Of a DNA stretch of 64,000 nucleotides, positions 52,956-61,028 are shown piece by piece. A program made the translations under genes and the position numbers. The stretch covers positions 1 through 64,000 of the forward strand of contig FXYJ02000005.1 of NCBI GenBank assembly GCA_900184925.1. The letters run 5' to 3'. The number at the start of each line of letters is the position of its first letter. The stretch's first letter is position 1. The notes under the pieces were generated by a model. The model did no database searches. It was not told the origin of the DNA and saw only the letters and a program-made list of their open reading frames with translations. Origin of the DNA: Ruminococcaceae bacterium HV4-5-B5C (lineage in GTDB: Bacteria; Bacillota; Clostridia; Oscillospirales; Acutalibacteraceae).

Positions 52956-53320
52956 CACGTTAGACGTGTGGTTTGGTAAGAATTATATAGTTGAATAAAA
53001 AAGAGCCCTTGGCAGGCAGAGGTATGCCCGGATCATATTCACATGTTGGTAGAGTTACCGCCAAAAATCTGGGTATCAAGTTTTATGGGATACCTTAAGG
53101 GAAAGAGTCGTACTCTGCAATCGAGAATTTTGGTGCAAAGGATATTGCGTGGATACAGTAGGGAAAAACGAGAGCCGAATTGCGGAGTATATTAGGAATC
53201 AGTTAAAGGAAGACGAAATGGTTGACTAGCATTTAGCCAAAGTAGCCCGTTTACGGGCTGCAAGTAACAATCTAAGCGTAATTGGCAGATCCTATTTACG
53301 TGTTTGACACGTGGCAATGA
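52956..53320 (+). mobile_element. Degenerate IS200/IS605-family element
   Basis: A 365-bp stretch with remnants of a TnpA gene, flanked by related subterminal hairpins: CACGT-TAG-ACGTG at 52956-52968 and ACGTGT-TTG-ACACGT at 53298-53312, plus AGCCCG-TTTA-CGGGCT at about 53244-53259. Hairpin ends without terminal inverted repeats are the hallmark of IS200/IS605. The first half of the transposase is missing, so the element is dead. Exact boundaries are uncertain. Confidence 0.7.
53024..53229 (+). pseudogene. tnpA: IS200/IS605 TnpA (HUH transposase) remnant
   Basis: Read through one extra base at 53030, the frame gives MP-DHIHMLVELPPKI then VSSFMGYLKGKS, including the HUH motif HIH. After a deletion and frame change near 53105-53118 it continues NREFWCKGYCVDTVGKNES, then EYIRNQLKEDEMVD-stop, with the region of the catalytic Tyr. 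The order and wording match the TnpA family closely. The N-terminal third is absent. Two frame breaks and the missing start make it a pseudogene. Confidence 0.8.
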
Positions 53321-53343
53321 ACATAGGGCTTTGCCCGCAGGTG

Positions 53344-53373
53344 AACAACCACCGGCTTGACCGGTGGTTGTTT
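53344..53373 (+). terminator. Hairpin terminator ahead of the AmmeMemoRadiSam genes
   Basis: AACAACCACCGG / CCGGTGGTTGTT, perfect 12-bp stem followed by TTATT. It lies just outside the IS200-like remnant and could shield the next operon from read-through. Confidence 0.7.
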
Positions 53374-53497
53374 ATTGTGCGGAAAGAGAGCGGACAATCA
53401 AAATTTACTGCAATAACAGAAAAATGGTTCGACTTCGTCAAAAGATGATATAATAACAGCAAATGAAGAAACCGAAACAGGAAACGGAGGCGATGTT

Positions 53498-54883
53498 ATG
53501 TCTGTTCTGGCGGCTTTTGCCGTGCCGCATCCGCCGATCATTCTGCCGGAAGTCGGGCGCGGGGAAGAGCGGCAGATCCGGAAAACCACCGAGGCGTACC
53601 GTGACGCCATGAGGCAGGCCGCAGCGCTTCGGCCGGAAACCATCGTACTGACAAGTCCGCATACCGTAATGTATGCGGATTATTTCCACGTTTCTCCCGG
53701 CCGCGGAGCGGAAGGGGATTTCAGCCGGTTTGGTGCTCCGCAGGTTCGTTTGCATGCGGAATATGATACGGAATTCGTCAGTGCGCTTTCGGAGATCTGC
53801 GGCGAGCAGAGCGTTCCTGCGGGTACGTTCGGGGAACGGGAAAAGAACCTTGACCATGCCTCCATGATACCGCTCCGTTTTCTGAATAAGTGTTACGGGC
53901 AGTATCGGGTCGTGCGTATCGGCCTTTCCGGCCTGCCGCCGCTGATGCATTACCGTCTGGGTCAGTGCATTGCTGCGGCGGCTGAAAGGCTTCAGCGTCG
54001 TGTCGTTTTAATTGCGAGCGGCGATCTTTCCCACAAGCTGAAGAAAGACGGTCCTTACGGGTTTGCACCGGAGGGCCCGGAATTTGACCGGGCTGCGACA
54101 GAAGCGCTTGAAAACGGAGATTTCCTGAAGCTTCTCGGCCTTGACCCGGATTTCTGTGAGGCGGCTGCCGAATGTGGGCTGCGCTCGTTCTGGATTATGG
54201 CCGGCGCCCTCGACCGGAAAGCAGTGAAAACTAACCTCCTTTCCTATGAAGGCCCGTTCGGTGTCGGATACGGTGTCGCTTCGTTTGAAGTGGAAGGCAA
54301 AGACGAAGCCCGAAATTTCGGCGAGCAGTTGGAGGCGGCACGGAAGCGGGAGAGGAGCGAGCGTCGTGACGCAGAGGACCCGCTTGTACGCCTTGCCCGC
54401 CTAAGCCTTGAAACGTATGTGAAAACCGGAAAATTCGCCGAGCTTCCGGCAAACCTGCCGGAAGAGATCATGGGAAAGCGCGCGGGAGCTTTTGTGTCGC
54501 TGAAAAAAGACGGCGTTTTGCGGGGGTGTATCGGAACAATCGAAGCCGTACGGAACAGTTTGGCCGAAGAAATTCTCTGCAATGCCGTTTCTGCGGGGGA
54601 GAATGATCCCCGCTTTTCCCCTGTCACGGAAGAAGAGCTTCCGGAACTCGTTTACAGCGTGGATGTCCTGAGTGAGCCGGAGCCTGCCGATTCTTCCGAA
54701 CAGCTTAACCCGACACGGTACGGCGTCATTGTGCAGAATGGCACACGCAGGGGCCTGTTGCTGCCGGATCTTGCGGGAATCGATACGCCGGAGGAACAGA
54801 TCGCCATTGCGCGCCGCAAAGCGGGGATCGGCCGGGACGAGCCGGTTCGTCTGTGGCGCTTTGAGGTGGTGCGGCACCGATGA
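53498..54883 (+). CDS. amrB/amrA: AmmeMemoRadiSam system fusion protein (Memo domain + AMMECR1 domain)
   Basis: A 461-aa fusion. Residues about 1-265 are a Memo-like/class III extradiol dioxygenase fold with the expected metal-ligand histidines (AVPHPPIILPEVG, TSPHTVMY, ASGDLSHK). Residues about 285-461 are an AMMECR1 domain with GVLRGCIGTIEA, its signature. In most genomes these are separate proteins A and B; here they are one chain. The radical SAM member follows with a 4-bp overlap. The three parts co-occur widely but their joint biochemical role is not settled. CGGAGG precedes the ATG. Confidence 0.9.
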   Translation: MSVLAAFAVPHPPIILPEVGRGEERQIRKTTEAYRDAMRQAAALRPETIVLTSPHTVMYADYFHVSPGRGAEGDFSRFGAPQVRLHAEYDTEFVSALSEICGEQSVPAGTFGEREKNLDHASMIPLRFLNKCYGQYRVVRIGLSGLPPLMHYRLGQCIAAAAERLQRRVVLIASGDLSHKLKKDGPYGFAPEGPEFDRAATEALENGDFLKLLGLDPDFCEAAAECGLRSFWIMAGALDRKAVKTNLLSYEGPFGVGYGVASFEVEGKDEARNFGEQLEAARKRERSERRDAEDPLVRLARLSLETYVKTGKFAELPANLPEEIMGKRAGAFVSLKKDGVLRGCIGTIEAVRNSLAEEILCNAVSAGENDPRFSPVTEEELPELVYSVDVLSEPEPADSSEQLNPTRYGVIVQNGTRRGLLLPDLAGIDTPEEQIAIARRKAGIGRDEPVRLWRFEVVRHR

Positions 54884-55710
54884 AAGCCGTGTGTTCCCTG
54901 TGCCCTCATCACTGCGCCCTTGAGGAGGGTCAGACCGGGCTCTGCAGGGCGCGAACCAACCGGGACGGGAAAATTGTCTGTTCCAGCTATGGCCGGGTAA
55001 CGGCACTTGCAGTTGACCCGGTGGAGAAAAAACCGCTTCGCCGTTTTTATCCCGGCAGCCGCATTCTTTCCGTCGGCAGCTTCGGCTGCAATCTGCGCTG
55101 TCCGTTTTGTCAGAACAGTGAAATCTCAATGGCCGATTCGGGAACGCGGACGATTGAATTGTCTCCGAACCAGCTTACGGCAAAAGCGGCTGAGCTTTCG
55201 CAGAGCACACTGGGAAACCTCGGCGTCGCGTTTACCTACAATGAGCCGCTTGTGGGGTACGAATATGTGAGGGACTGCTGTGCCCTCATCCGCCGTGCCG
55301 GGATGAAAACCGTGCTTGTGACGAACGGATTTATCTGCGAAGAGCCGCTCAGAAAACTTCTGCCGCTTGTTGATGCGATGAACATTGACCTCAAAGGGTT
55401 TACACAGCGCTATTACGAATGGCTGGGAGGCGACCTTGAAACGGTGAAGCGCACCATTGAGATTGCTGCCGCTCAATGCCACGTTGAGGTTACGACGCTG
55501 ATTGTCCCCGGCCGCAACGATTCAGAGGAAGAGATGAGAGCAGAGGCATCCTGGCTTGCATCCGTCAGTCCGGAGATACCGCTCCACATTACACGTTCCT
55601 TTCCGCGTTATCGGGTACAGGAAGAAGCTCCTACACCGCTTGCAACCATTGACCGTCTGTGTGCCGAAGCCCGAAAGAATCTGCGGTATGTTTATGCCGG
55701 GAACTGCTGA
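54880..55710 (+). CDS. amrS: AmmeMemoRadiSam system radical SAM enzyme
   Basis: A 276-aa radical SAM protein related to pyruvate formate-lyase activating enzymes. The SAM cluster motif is C-x3-C-x2-C in GCNLRCPFCQN around residue 70. An extra N-terminal Cys set (CSLCPHHC and GLCRAR) is typical of the subfamily. FTYNEPLVGYEYVRD and VTNGFI are the SAM-binding parts. The gene overlaps the Memo-AMMECR1 fusion by 4 bp, so the complex is made in a coupled fashion. The modification it makes is unknown. Confidence 0.92.
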   Translation: MKAVCSLCPHHCALEEGQTGLCRARTNRDGKIVCSSYGRVTALAVDPVEKKPLRRFYPGSRILSVGSFGCNLRCPFCQNSEISMADSGTRTIELSPNQLTAKAAELSQSTLGNLGVAFTYNEPLVGYEYVRDCCALIRRAGMKTVLVTNGFICEEPLRKLLPLVDAMNIDLKGFTQRYYEWLGGDLETVKRTIEIAAAQCHVEVTTLIVPGRNDSEEEMRAEASWLASVSPEIPLHITRSFPRYRVQEEAPTPLATIDRLCAEARKNLRYVYAGNC

Positions 55711-55721
55711 AAGGGTACACG

Positions 55722-55756
55722 AAAAACCCGCCGCAGTCATTGCGGCGGGTTTGCTT
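55722..55756. terminator. Bidirectional terminator between amrS and the AI-2E permease gene
   Basis: AAACCCGCCGCA / TGCGGCGGGTTT perfect stem with A/T-runs on both sides, between two convergent genes. Confidence 0.88.
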
Positions 55757-56952
55757 CAAGTCTGATTTTCAGCGGCATCCGGCTTTTTGTCTGGCGCCCG
55801 ACTGTCTGGGACGGAGTTTGCCAGAGCTTCCCGGCTGTGGACATTTTCACGCAGGAGCGTATAAAGCACGGAGCAGACCGGAATGTTGATAATCATGCCC
55901 AGTACGCCGAACGCATTGCCGCCGATGGTAATGGCAATCAACATCCAGAGAACCGGAAGTCCCACGCGGGATCCCACGACACGGGGATAGATAAGGTTCC
56001 CTTCCAGCTGTTGAAGCACGCAGAAATAAACCATATACCAAATTCCTTCGATCGGGCTGACAATCGAAACGAGCAGCCCCCCGACGACCGTGCTGAGAAA
56101 CGAACCGATGATGGGGACGAGCGCGTTGAAGGCGACAAGAATAGAAATCAGGATTGCGTAGGGGAAGTGGAAAATATTCATGCCGATAAAGCAGAGCGTG
56201 CCGAGGATGCAGGCTTCCGTCAGCGTACCGGTAATACAGTTGTAAAAAGCGCGGTCCGTAAGATGGCATATATGATGGATCGACTCTGCGTGTTTTCGCG
56301 GCAGATAGGCGTAAAGAACTTTCTTGATCTGGGCAACAAGTTTTTCCTTCTGGGCCAGTGTATTGAGGGCAATTACGATGGTCAGAACGATGGAAATTGC
56401 GCCGTGGAAGAGACCTGTTGTCGCGGCAACCGTGGAACTGACGAGAGTTGAGGCTGCCTTTTGCCCGAAGGTAGCAAGCATGGTGCTGATATTGGACCAG
56501 TTGATTTTCATGGCGTCGGCGTATTGCGCAATTTTCGGGTGTTCCCTGAAAAAGGTGGAAATGGTGCTCTGAAGATTGGCAATAAAGGAAGGAATGCTGT
56601 TGGTCAGGTTCGTAATTGTGCGGGCAAGCTCCGGAATAACAAAGAAAAGCAGAAGAGTGATGAGACCCAGAATAATGACAGACGTTACAAGAATGCTGAC
56701 TCCGCGCCTGATCTTTGGCCACCGTTTCCGGTATTTCCGGTTGAGAGGAGCAAACAGGCGTGTTTCCACCGGGATCATCAGCACATTCATAACAAAGGCA
56801 ACGGCGAAACCGGCCAGCACCGGCCCCACAATATTCATGACGCTGCCGATGAAAGCAGGGACTAAATAAAGGTTTTTAACCAGCATGTAGAATGCAATGG
56901 CGAATGCAACGAGAAGTATGATCTTTTTCATATTTCTTTTATTGAGTTCCAT
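55756..56952 (-). CDS. AI-2E family transporter (PerM-like)
   Basis: A 398-aa membrane protein with about eight transmembrane segments: two at the N-terminus, a long extracytoplasmic helical stretch (residues about 125-185), then a C-terminal bundle with the family motifs FNALVPIIGSFLSTV and LQQLEGNLIYPRVVGSRVGL. The family exports AI-2-like or other small molecules or sodium; most members are uncharacterised. AAAGGAAAG precedes the ATG. Confidence 0.9.
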   Translation of the reverse strand: MELNKRNMKKIILLVAFAIAFYMLVKNLYLVPAFIGSVMNIVGPVLAGFAVAFVMNVLMIPVETRLFAPLNRKYRKRWPKIRRGVSILVTSVIILGLITLLLFFVIPELARTITNLTNSIPSFIANLQSTISTFFREHPKIAQYADAMKINWSNISTMLATFGQKAASTLVSSTVAATTGLFHGAISIVLTIVIALNTLAQKEKLVAQIKKVLYAYLPRKHAESIHHICHLTDRAFYNCITGTLTEACILGTLCFIGMNIFHFPYAILISILVAFNALVPIIGSFLSTVVGGLLVSIVSPIEGIWYMVYFCVLQQLEGNLIYPRVVGSRVGLPVLWMLIAITIGGNAFGVLGMIINIPVCSVLYTLLRENVHSREALANSVPDSRAPDKKPDAAENQT

Positions 56953-57130
56953 TTCGCTTTCCTTTCCGCAACAGGATCAAAGACTTGCCCAGAGGCATTT
57001 CTTTGCTTATTATACCGGGATTTTGCGCGTAAGACAAGCAAAAGCTGTAGAAGTGCAGTATGTCCTCTTTATTTGGCGCTTTGGGTTGAAAGTACATTTC
57101 CAGACATTTTTTGCACTGTTCGGAAAAGTC

Positions 57131-57159
57131 TTGACACCGGTTTTGGGGAGTGATATAAT
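57131..57159 (+). promoter_or_regulatory. Consensus promoter of the tRNA-Thr/tRNA-Tyr operon
   Basis: TTGACA at 57131-57136, a 17-bp spacer and TATAAT at 57154-57159: a full consensus match 20 nt ahead of tRNA-Thr. Confidence 0.92.
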
Positions 57160-57178
57160 AAACAAGCGCTGTAAAAAT

Positions 57179-57254
57179 GCTGGCGTAGCTCAGTTGGTAG
57201 AGCAGCTGATTTGTAATCAGCAGGTCGGGGGTTCAAGTCCGTCTGCCAGCTCCA
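57179..57254 (+). tRNA. tRNA-Thr (anticodon TGT)
   Basis: Complete cloverleaf: acceptor GCTGGCG / TGCCAGC, anticodon stem GCTGA/TCAGC around TTTGTAA (TGT), T-arm GGTTCAAGTCC, encoded CCA. Confidence 0.95.
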
Positions 57255-57290
57255 ATTGTTTCCAACCAAAGTGCATATAGATGTTTATCC

Positions 57291-57376
57291 GGAGGAGTTC
57301 CAGAGCGGTCAAATGGGGCAGACTGTAAATCTGTTGCTTTACGGCTTCGATGGTCCGAATCCATCCTCCTCCACCA
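57291..57376 (+). tRNA. tRNA-Tyr (anticodon GTA)
   Basis: An 86-nt class II tRNA: acceptor GGAGGAG / CTCCTCC, anticodon loop CTGTAAA with GTA, a long variable arm (GTTGCTTTACGGC), encoded CCA. It is co-transcribed with tRNA-Thr. The AT-rich accessory segment begins right behind it, which makes its 3' end a possible integration site. Confidence 0.95.
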
Positions 57377-57388
57377 TCAAGATAATTT

Positions 57389-57420
57389 AGGGCAAAGTGA
57401 TTAGCACTTTTGCCCTTGTT
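57389..57420 (+). terminator. Terminator of the tRNA operon
   Basis: GGGCAAA-GTG / CAC-TTTTGCCC stem (one bulge) followed by TTGTT, 13 nt after tRNA-Tyr. Confidence 0.7.
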
Positions 57421-58090
57421 ATCATAAAATCAAGTATTTAGCAATATAAGTATTTGATTTTATAATAACCCTCCGACAGTTCTGACTGGTTCAGTCGGAG
57501 AGAAATATAAAATTGCTTGTCATCCAGAATCCGTTCCCGCAGGGCCTATCCACGTTTGTGCAGATAAGTTCAATCGCGTTTGTCAAGGAATTCAGCGGTT
57601 GGCTCGAGCTTGTGGATCACCTCTTCCTTCTGGTCGCTCATCTTTGCCTAACTAATATAAATTCCAGTATCAATTCCGGCAAGCATATTGAAAGCAAGCT
57701 GACACGAACATTTGGAGTAGTAGTTCAAATGTTGGTCTTGACTTACTTAAGTTGTCAAGGATCTCCAGCTTCATCCCCGGTCATGGTCAAAGCCGCCGGA
57801 ATATTAGTTTGGCATGAAGCACGCAGCGTTGACGCTGTGGAAGAAGAATGAAAAAAGAAAGTCTGCACCCTCACTGCAACATAAGGGTACAGACTTGACA
57901 TGTATCCGAAAAGCGTGCTAAGATTAGCGACGCACAATCGGCATTCACAAGTCATATGGGTGGTTCTACCCTTATGGCGCATGAGAACTAATCGTTTGCG
58001 AGACGGTTAGTTCTTTGTGGATGCTGTTTTCTTTATCCACATAGGTGATTATATACCAGTATTGGGTAAATTGCAAGTCAATGAATAATA
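57421..58090. other. Region without a recognisable gene behind tRNA-Tyr
   Basis: About 670 bp with open frames of up to 112 codons on both strands, none with a convincing ribosome binding site or recognisable protein. It contains several hairpins: CTCCGAC/GTCGGAG (about 57472-57500), AGTCTG-ACCCT / AGGGTACAGACT (about 57862-57896), and GAACTAA-CGT / ACGGTTAGTTC (about 57986-58013). The mix of hairpins and broken frames suggests decayed mobile DNA or a structured non-coding RNA; I cannot say which. Confidence 0.35.
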
Positions 58091-58155
58091 AAAAGCGGAA
58101 CCAGTTCCGCTTTTACATGAGTCCCTTGCCATTCTGTGGATGGCAAGGGACTCAT
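58091..58155. terminator. Two adjacent hairpin terminators
   Basis: AAAAGCGGAA-CCAG-TTCCGCTTTT (58091-58114, perfect, bidirectional), then ATGAGTCCCTTGCCAT / ATGGCAAGGGACTCAT (58117-58155, perfect 16-bp stem). They end the J-domain gene cluster on the minus strand. Confidence 0.85.
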
Positions 58156-58183
58156 TGTTAAGGGATAATCTATTAAGCTCACC

Positions 58184-58390
58184 TTATGTGTCTAACTTGA
58201 ATTTGTGTTCACTCATAGAAATCAGAAAGACTACTCCGAAGACAGACCAGAACCAAATCCAGTCATTTTTTGAAAAGGAATAGGCTATTCCGCCAGCCAT
58301 AGTTGACCAGAACAGACTATAAATTATAGAAACAATCCACCACCCCACGCGAGTATGAAAGATAAAAGCTAACAGAGCTGTAATCCCCAA
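58184..58390 (-). CDS. Small membrane protein, possibly the displaced tail of the J-domain gene
   Basis: A 68-aa frame with two hydrophobic segments and charged end (MSEHKFKLDT). Its only start is a TTG at 58390 without a clear ribosome binding site. Upstream, the same frame stays open into the last codons of the J-domain gene (58396-58704), where it would add the hydrophobic piece HLAISILIALGITALL. A single-base shift near 58398-58440 would join the two into one J-domain protein with a membrane tail. It may therefore be part of a broken gene, or a separate small protein. Confidence 0.5.
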   Translation of the reverse strand: MGITALLAFIFHTRVGWWIVSIIYSLFWSTMAGGIAYSFSKNDWIWFWSVFGVVFLISMSEHKFKLDT

Positions 58391-58395
58391 CGCAA

Positions 58396-58704
58396 TTAAT
58401 ATACTAATTGCCAGATGAACACAGTATAAGTATATGTATCAGGGGTCTCGTCGCACTGAGAATTTTGAGGGCTTTCAGTTCCTACCTTCGCGGATGGCGA
58501 TCCCGATAAAGAACGATCATATTCTTCCCTTAATGCTGGATTCCCAAGAGTTTCGTATGCTTCCTGAATAAGGCGAAAAAAAGCCGCAGCATTGGGTGCA
58601 TCATTGACATCAGGATGGTACTTTTTCACTAATGTGCGATAAGCTGTCTTAATCTGTTCCTGCGTAGCGTCTTCATCAATACCTAAAGTTTCATAATACG
58701 TCAT
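58396..58704 (-). CDS. J-domain (DnaJ-like) protein
   Basis: A 102-aa protein with a full J-domain at residues 1-66 (TYYETLGIDEDATQEQIKTA, the HPD motif in KKYHPDVND, QEAYETLGNPALREEYD). J-domains stimulate Hsp70 ATPase. The remaining tail is Ser/Thr-rich and stops abruptly at VFIWQLVY, where a membrane segment could have continued in another frame. GGGGGAG precedes the ATG; TTGTCA-17-TAAAGT upstream is a possible promoter. Confidence 0.85.
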   Translation of the reverse strand: MTYYETLGIDEDATQEQIKTAYRTLVKKYHPDVNDAPNAAAFFRLIQEAYETLGNPALREEYDRSLSGSPSAKVGTESPQNSQCDETPDTYTYTVFIWQLVY

Positions 58705-58865
58705 ATGCTCTCCCCCATAATTATTCCAGTTACTACTTTATCACCGAAATTCGTGAATGACAATTGTTTTGGGGGCTAAGAGTAATAAAGAAATTGCTTT
58801 AGTCCTGTCGAAAATTGCCTAAATTTCATCCCGTCATTATACAGACAATACCTACCACACATTAC

Positions 58866-59135
58866 TCAACATCCCACATTCTCCGGATGCGGTCGCTCCT
58901 TTGCCTCAACGAACCAACGGGATTCTTCCAGCCAAATATAAGTTTGTTTTCCAAGAATCAGGCAGGTATAGCGGATGCCCGCTCCGCCTGCTTTTAGCGA
59001 TGCCGCAGGCCTCACATCAAGGATACGGTCAATCTCATAGACCTTGCCCTCATCCCACCAGACAGCCATCGGTGTGATCGTACCGTCCGGGAAGTACCGC
59101 ACAATCATATCCACATATTTCTTATATACCGGCAT
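58866..59135 (-). CDS. Small conserved-looking protein of the SOS-like cassette, function unknown
   Basis: An 89-aa protein starting MPVYKKYVDMIVRYFPDG; its beta-rich look (TPMAVWWDEGKVYEIDRIL, RYTCLILGKQTYIWLEESRW) suggests a small barrel. It starts 13 nt behind the Y-family polymerase gene with AAAGGTGA ahead, in the place YolD-like proteins take in other Firmicutes, but I do not see the YolD signature. A role as polymerase partner is inference only. Confidence 0.7.
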   Translation of the reverse strand: MPVYKKYVDMIVRYFPDGTITPMAVWWDEGKVYEIDRILDVRPAASLKAGGAGIRYTCLILGKQTYIWLEESRWFVEAKERPHPENVGC

Positions 59136-59148
59136 GACCTGTCACCTT

Positions 59149-60390
59149 TCAAAAATACCCAACCGGATGAATCGTGTTCTCGTCTTTCGGATTAAAGCCT
59201 GTCAGTGACGGCTCCTTCAGCAGCGAGGCGCGTTGAACACAGTAGTTGCCAAAGCGGCGTTTCAGGACGTCTACGGTACCGTCAAGCTGCTCTAGGCGTA
59301 TCCGCTGATGTTCATCGGAAAACAGATCTGTCTGCGTCGGAATGTTGTCGTGAGCGAAGTCTGAAACAGAAATTCCAATGCTGCGGATCGGCCGATACCA
59401 ACTGTAAAACTTTTGGAACAGCCAGAAGGCTTTTTCTGCAATCTCCGAAGAGATGTTCGTAAACTTCTCGAACTTACATTGTTTTGCGACGGTAAAAAGT
59501 TCATTGTTACGCACCGAGACGGACAGTTCTCGGCCTTTGAATCCCTGCTCCCGCATTCTGCGGCCCACGCTTTCCGCCAGGACGAACAGAATCATCTTCA
59601 CGTCTTCATCGGTCTGAAGGTCGCGGATCGTGGTAGTACTGTTTCCGATAGATTTCACAGCCAATACGCTGTCGTACTTTGCCACCGGCGAAATATCAAG
59701 GCCATTGGCAAAGTCATACAGTACGTCGCCCCACTTGCCGTATTTGGCGTGAAGGTATTCCTGCTTTATCTCCGCCAGTTCGCCAATTGTGTGAATGCCA
59801 ATGCCGTTCAGCTTTTTCTTTGTGGCAGGACCGACGTATAGCAAATCCTCCACCGGCTGCGGCCACACGATATCGCGGAAGTTGTTTTGATTGATTATGG
59901 TCACAGCATCCGGCTTTTTATAATCAGAACCAAACTTCGCAAATATCTTATTCCAGCTCACACCCACTGAGACGGTAATGCCAAGTTCTTCTCGAATTCG
60001 GCGGTTAATTTCATAGGCAATCTTTTCAGCTCCGCCACACAATTTCGCGCTGTTTGTTACATCGAGCCAGCTTTCGTCGATGCCAAACGGCTCCACCTGA
60101 TCCGTATAGTCAAGATATATCTTTCGCGCCATTTGGCTGAATCGCTGATAGAGGGAGTAATTCGGCGGGATAATGACAAGATCAGGACACTTTTGCCTTG
60201 CCTGCCAGAGCGCTTCACCGGTCTTGACGCCGTACTTCTTCGCTATCTGGTTCTTTGTGAGGATAATCCCGTGTCGGTGCTCCGGTTCACCCCCGACTGC
60301 TACCGGCTTATTGCGTATCTCCGGATGGTATAGACACTCGACCGAAGCGTAAAAGCAGTTGCAATCACTATGGAGAATCACACGTTCCAT
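59149..60390 (-). CDS. dinB: Y-family DNA polymerase (UmuC/Pol IV-like)
   Basis: A 413-aa lesion-bypass polymerase. The palm motifs are HSDCNCFYASVECL at the N-terminus (first catalytic Asp) and FGIDESWLDVT (second Asp/Glu pair). The finger and thumb follow (GVSWNKIFAKFGSDYKKPDA; VGPATKKKLNGIGIHTIGELA) and a little-finger domain with the C-terminus. It follows the LexA-type repressor by 13 nt and would be induced by DNA damage. Y-family genes of this sort, paired with their own repressor, are often carried on mobile elements. Confidence 0.93.
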   Translation of the reverse strand: MERVILHSDCNCFYASVECLYHPEIRNKPVAVGGEPEHRHGIILTKNQIAKKYGVKTGEALWQARQKCPDLVIIPPNYSLYQRFSQMARKIYLDYTDQVEPFGIDESWLDVTNSAKLCGGAEKIAYEINRRIREELGITVSVGVSWNKIFAKFGSDYKKPDAVTIINQNNFRDIVWPQPVEDLLYVGPATKKKLNGIGIHTIGELAEIKQEYLHAKYGKWGDVLYDFANGLDISPVAKYDSVLAVKSIGNSTTTIRDLQTDEDVKMILFVLAESVGRRMREQGFKGRELSVSVRNNELFTVAKQCKFEKFTNISSEIAEKAFWLFQKFYSWYRPIRSIGISVSDFAHDNIPTQTDLFSDEHQRIRLEQLDGTVDVLKRRFGNYCVQRASLLKEPSLTGFNPKDENTIHPVGYF

Positions 60391-60403
60391 ATTGCCGCCT
60401 CAA

Positions 60404-60994
60404 TCAATAGTAATACCGCATACTGGAGATTACCCGGCCAAGGATTTCGACCTCAGAAACGATGATCGGTTCCATCGTCTGATTTTCCGGCTGAAGGCGG
60501 TAATGCCCTTTCTCCTTATAGAAACGCTTAACCGTCGCCTCACCATCGATCATGGCCGCCACGATCTGACCGTTGTCGGCTACCGGTGTCTGCTCCACGA
60601 CCACAATATCGCCATCATAGATTCCGGCCTCAATCATGGACTCTCCCTTGACACGCAGCGCGAAAAGCTTGTCGCCGCGTCGATACCCCTGCGGAAGGTA
60701 TCCTACATATCCATCCAGATTTTCTATTACTGTAATTGGCACACCGGCTGCAATGTTACCGAGGATTGGAACCATGACGACACGGGCCTGCTCAGCTGCT
60801 TCCGCTGGGTAGTATTTGCCGCCAATATGCGCTAATTTTCCTTCTGCGTTCAATTGTTCTAACTGGCGATTGATATTTGACCGTGATGTCAGCCCAAGTG
60901 CTGAAGCAATTTCAGCCATTGATGGTGAATATCCATTTTCACTGTAGTATCGAGCCAAATAATCATAGATTTTATCTCTTTGAGAAGGTCGCAT
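60404..60994 (-). CDS. lexA: LexA-type SOS repressor
   Basis: A 196-aa LexA/S24 protein. The N-terminal winged helix (RDKIYDYLARYYSENGYSPS, SRSNINRQLEQLNAEGKLAHIG) and the self-cleavage domain are complete: cleavage site AAGVP, Ser in KGESMIEAGIYDGD, Lys in GEATVKRFYKE. The start at 60994 has TTGGAGG ahead. It heads the cassette with the polymerase and the small protein and has a palindrome in its promoter, so it is autoregulated. It may be a second, element-borne LexA rather than the host's main one. Confidence 0.9.
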   Translation of the reverse strand: MRPSQRDKIYDYLARYYSENGYSPSMAEIASALGLTSRSNINRQLEQLNAEGKLAHIGGKYYPAEAAEQARVVMVPILGNIAAGVPITVIENLDGYVGYLPQGYRRGDKLFALRVKGESMIEAGIYDGDIVVVEQTPVADNGQIVAAMIDGEATVKRFYKEKGHYRLQPENQTMEPIIVSEVEILGRVISSMRYYY

Positions 60995-61012
60995 CGTCGT
61001 TACCTCCAATTG

Positions 61013-61025
61013 GGTACAATGTACC
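61013..61025. promoter_or_regulatory. Candidate LexA operator
   Basis: GGTACAATGTACC, a 13-bp palindrome (GGTACA/TGTACC with one central base), lies between the minus-strand -10 box and the lexA start, about 19 nt ahead of it. It differs from the usual GAACnnnnGTTC box of Firmicutes. Confidence 0.6.
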
Positions 61026-61028
61026 TTT

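Noticed and set aside
57513..57851. 112-codon ORF behind the tRNA genes
   Set aside because: No ribosome binding site, no recognisable domain, and overlapping frames on the other strand are equally open; kept as uncharacterised sequence.
57755..57982. 75-codon minus-strand ORF behind the tRNA genes
   Set aside because: Starts inside a hairpin with no ribosome binding site; composition is not protein-like.
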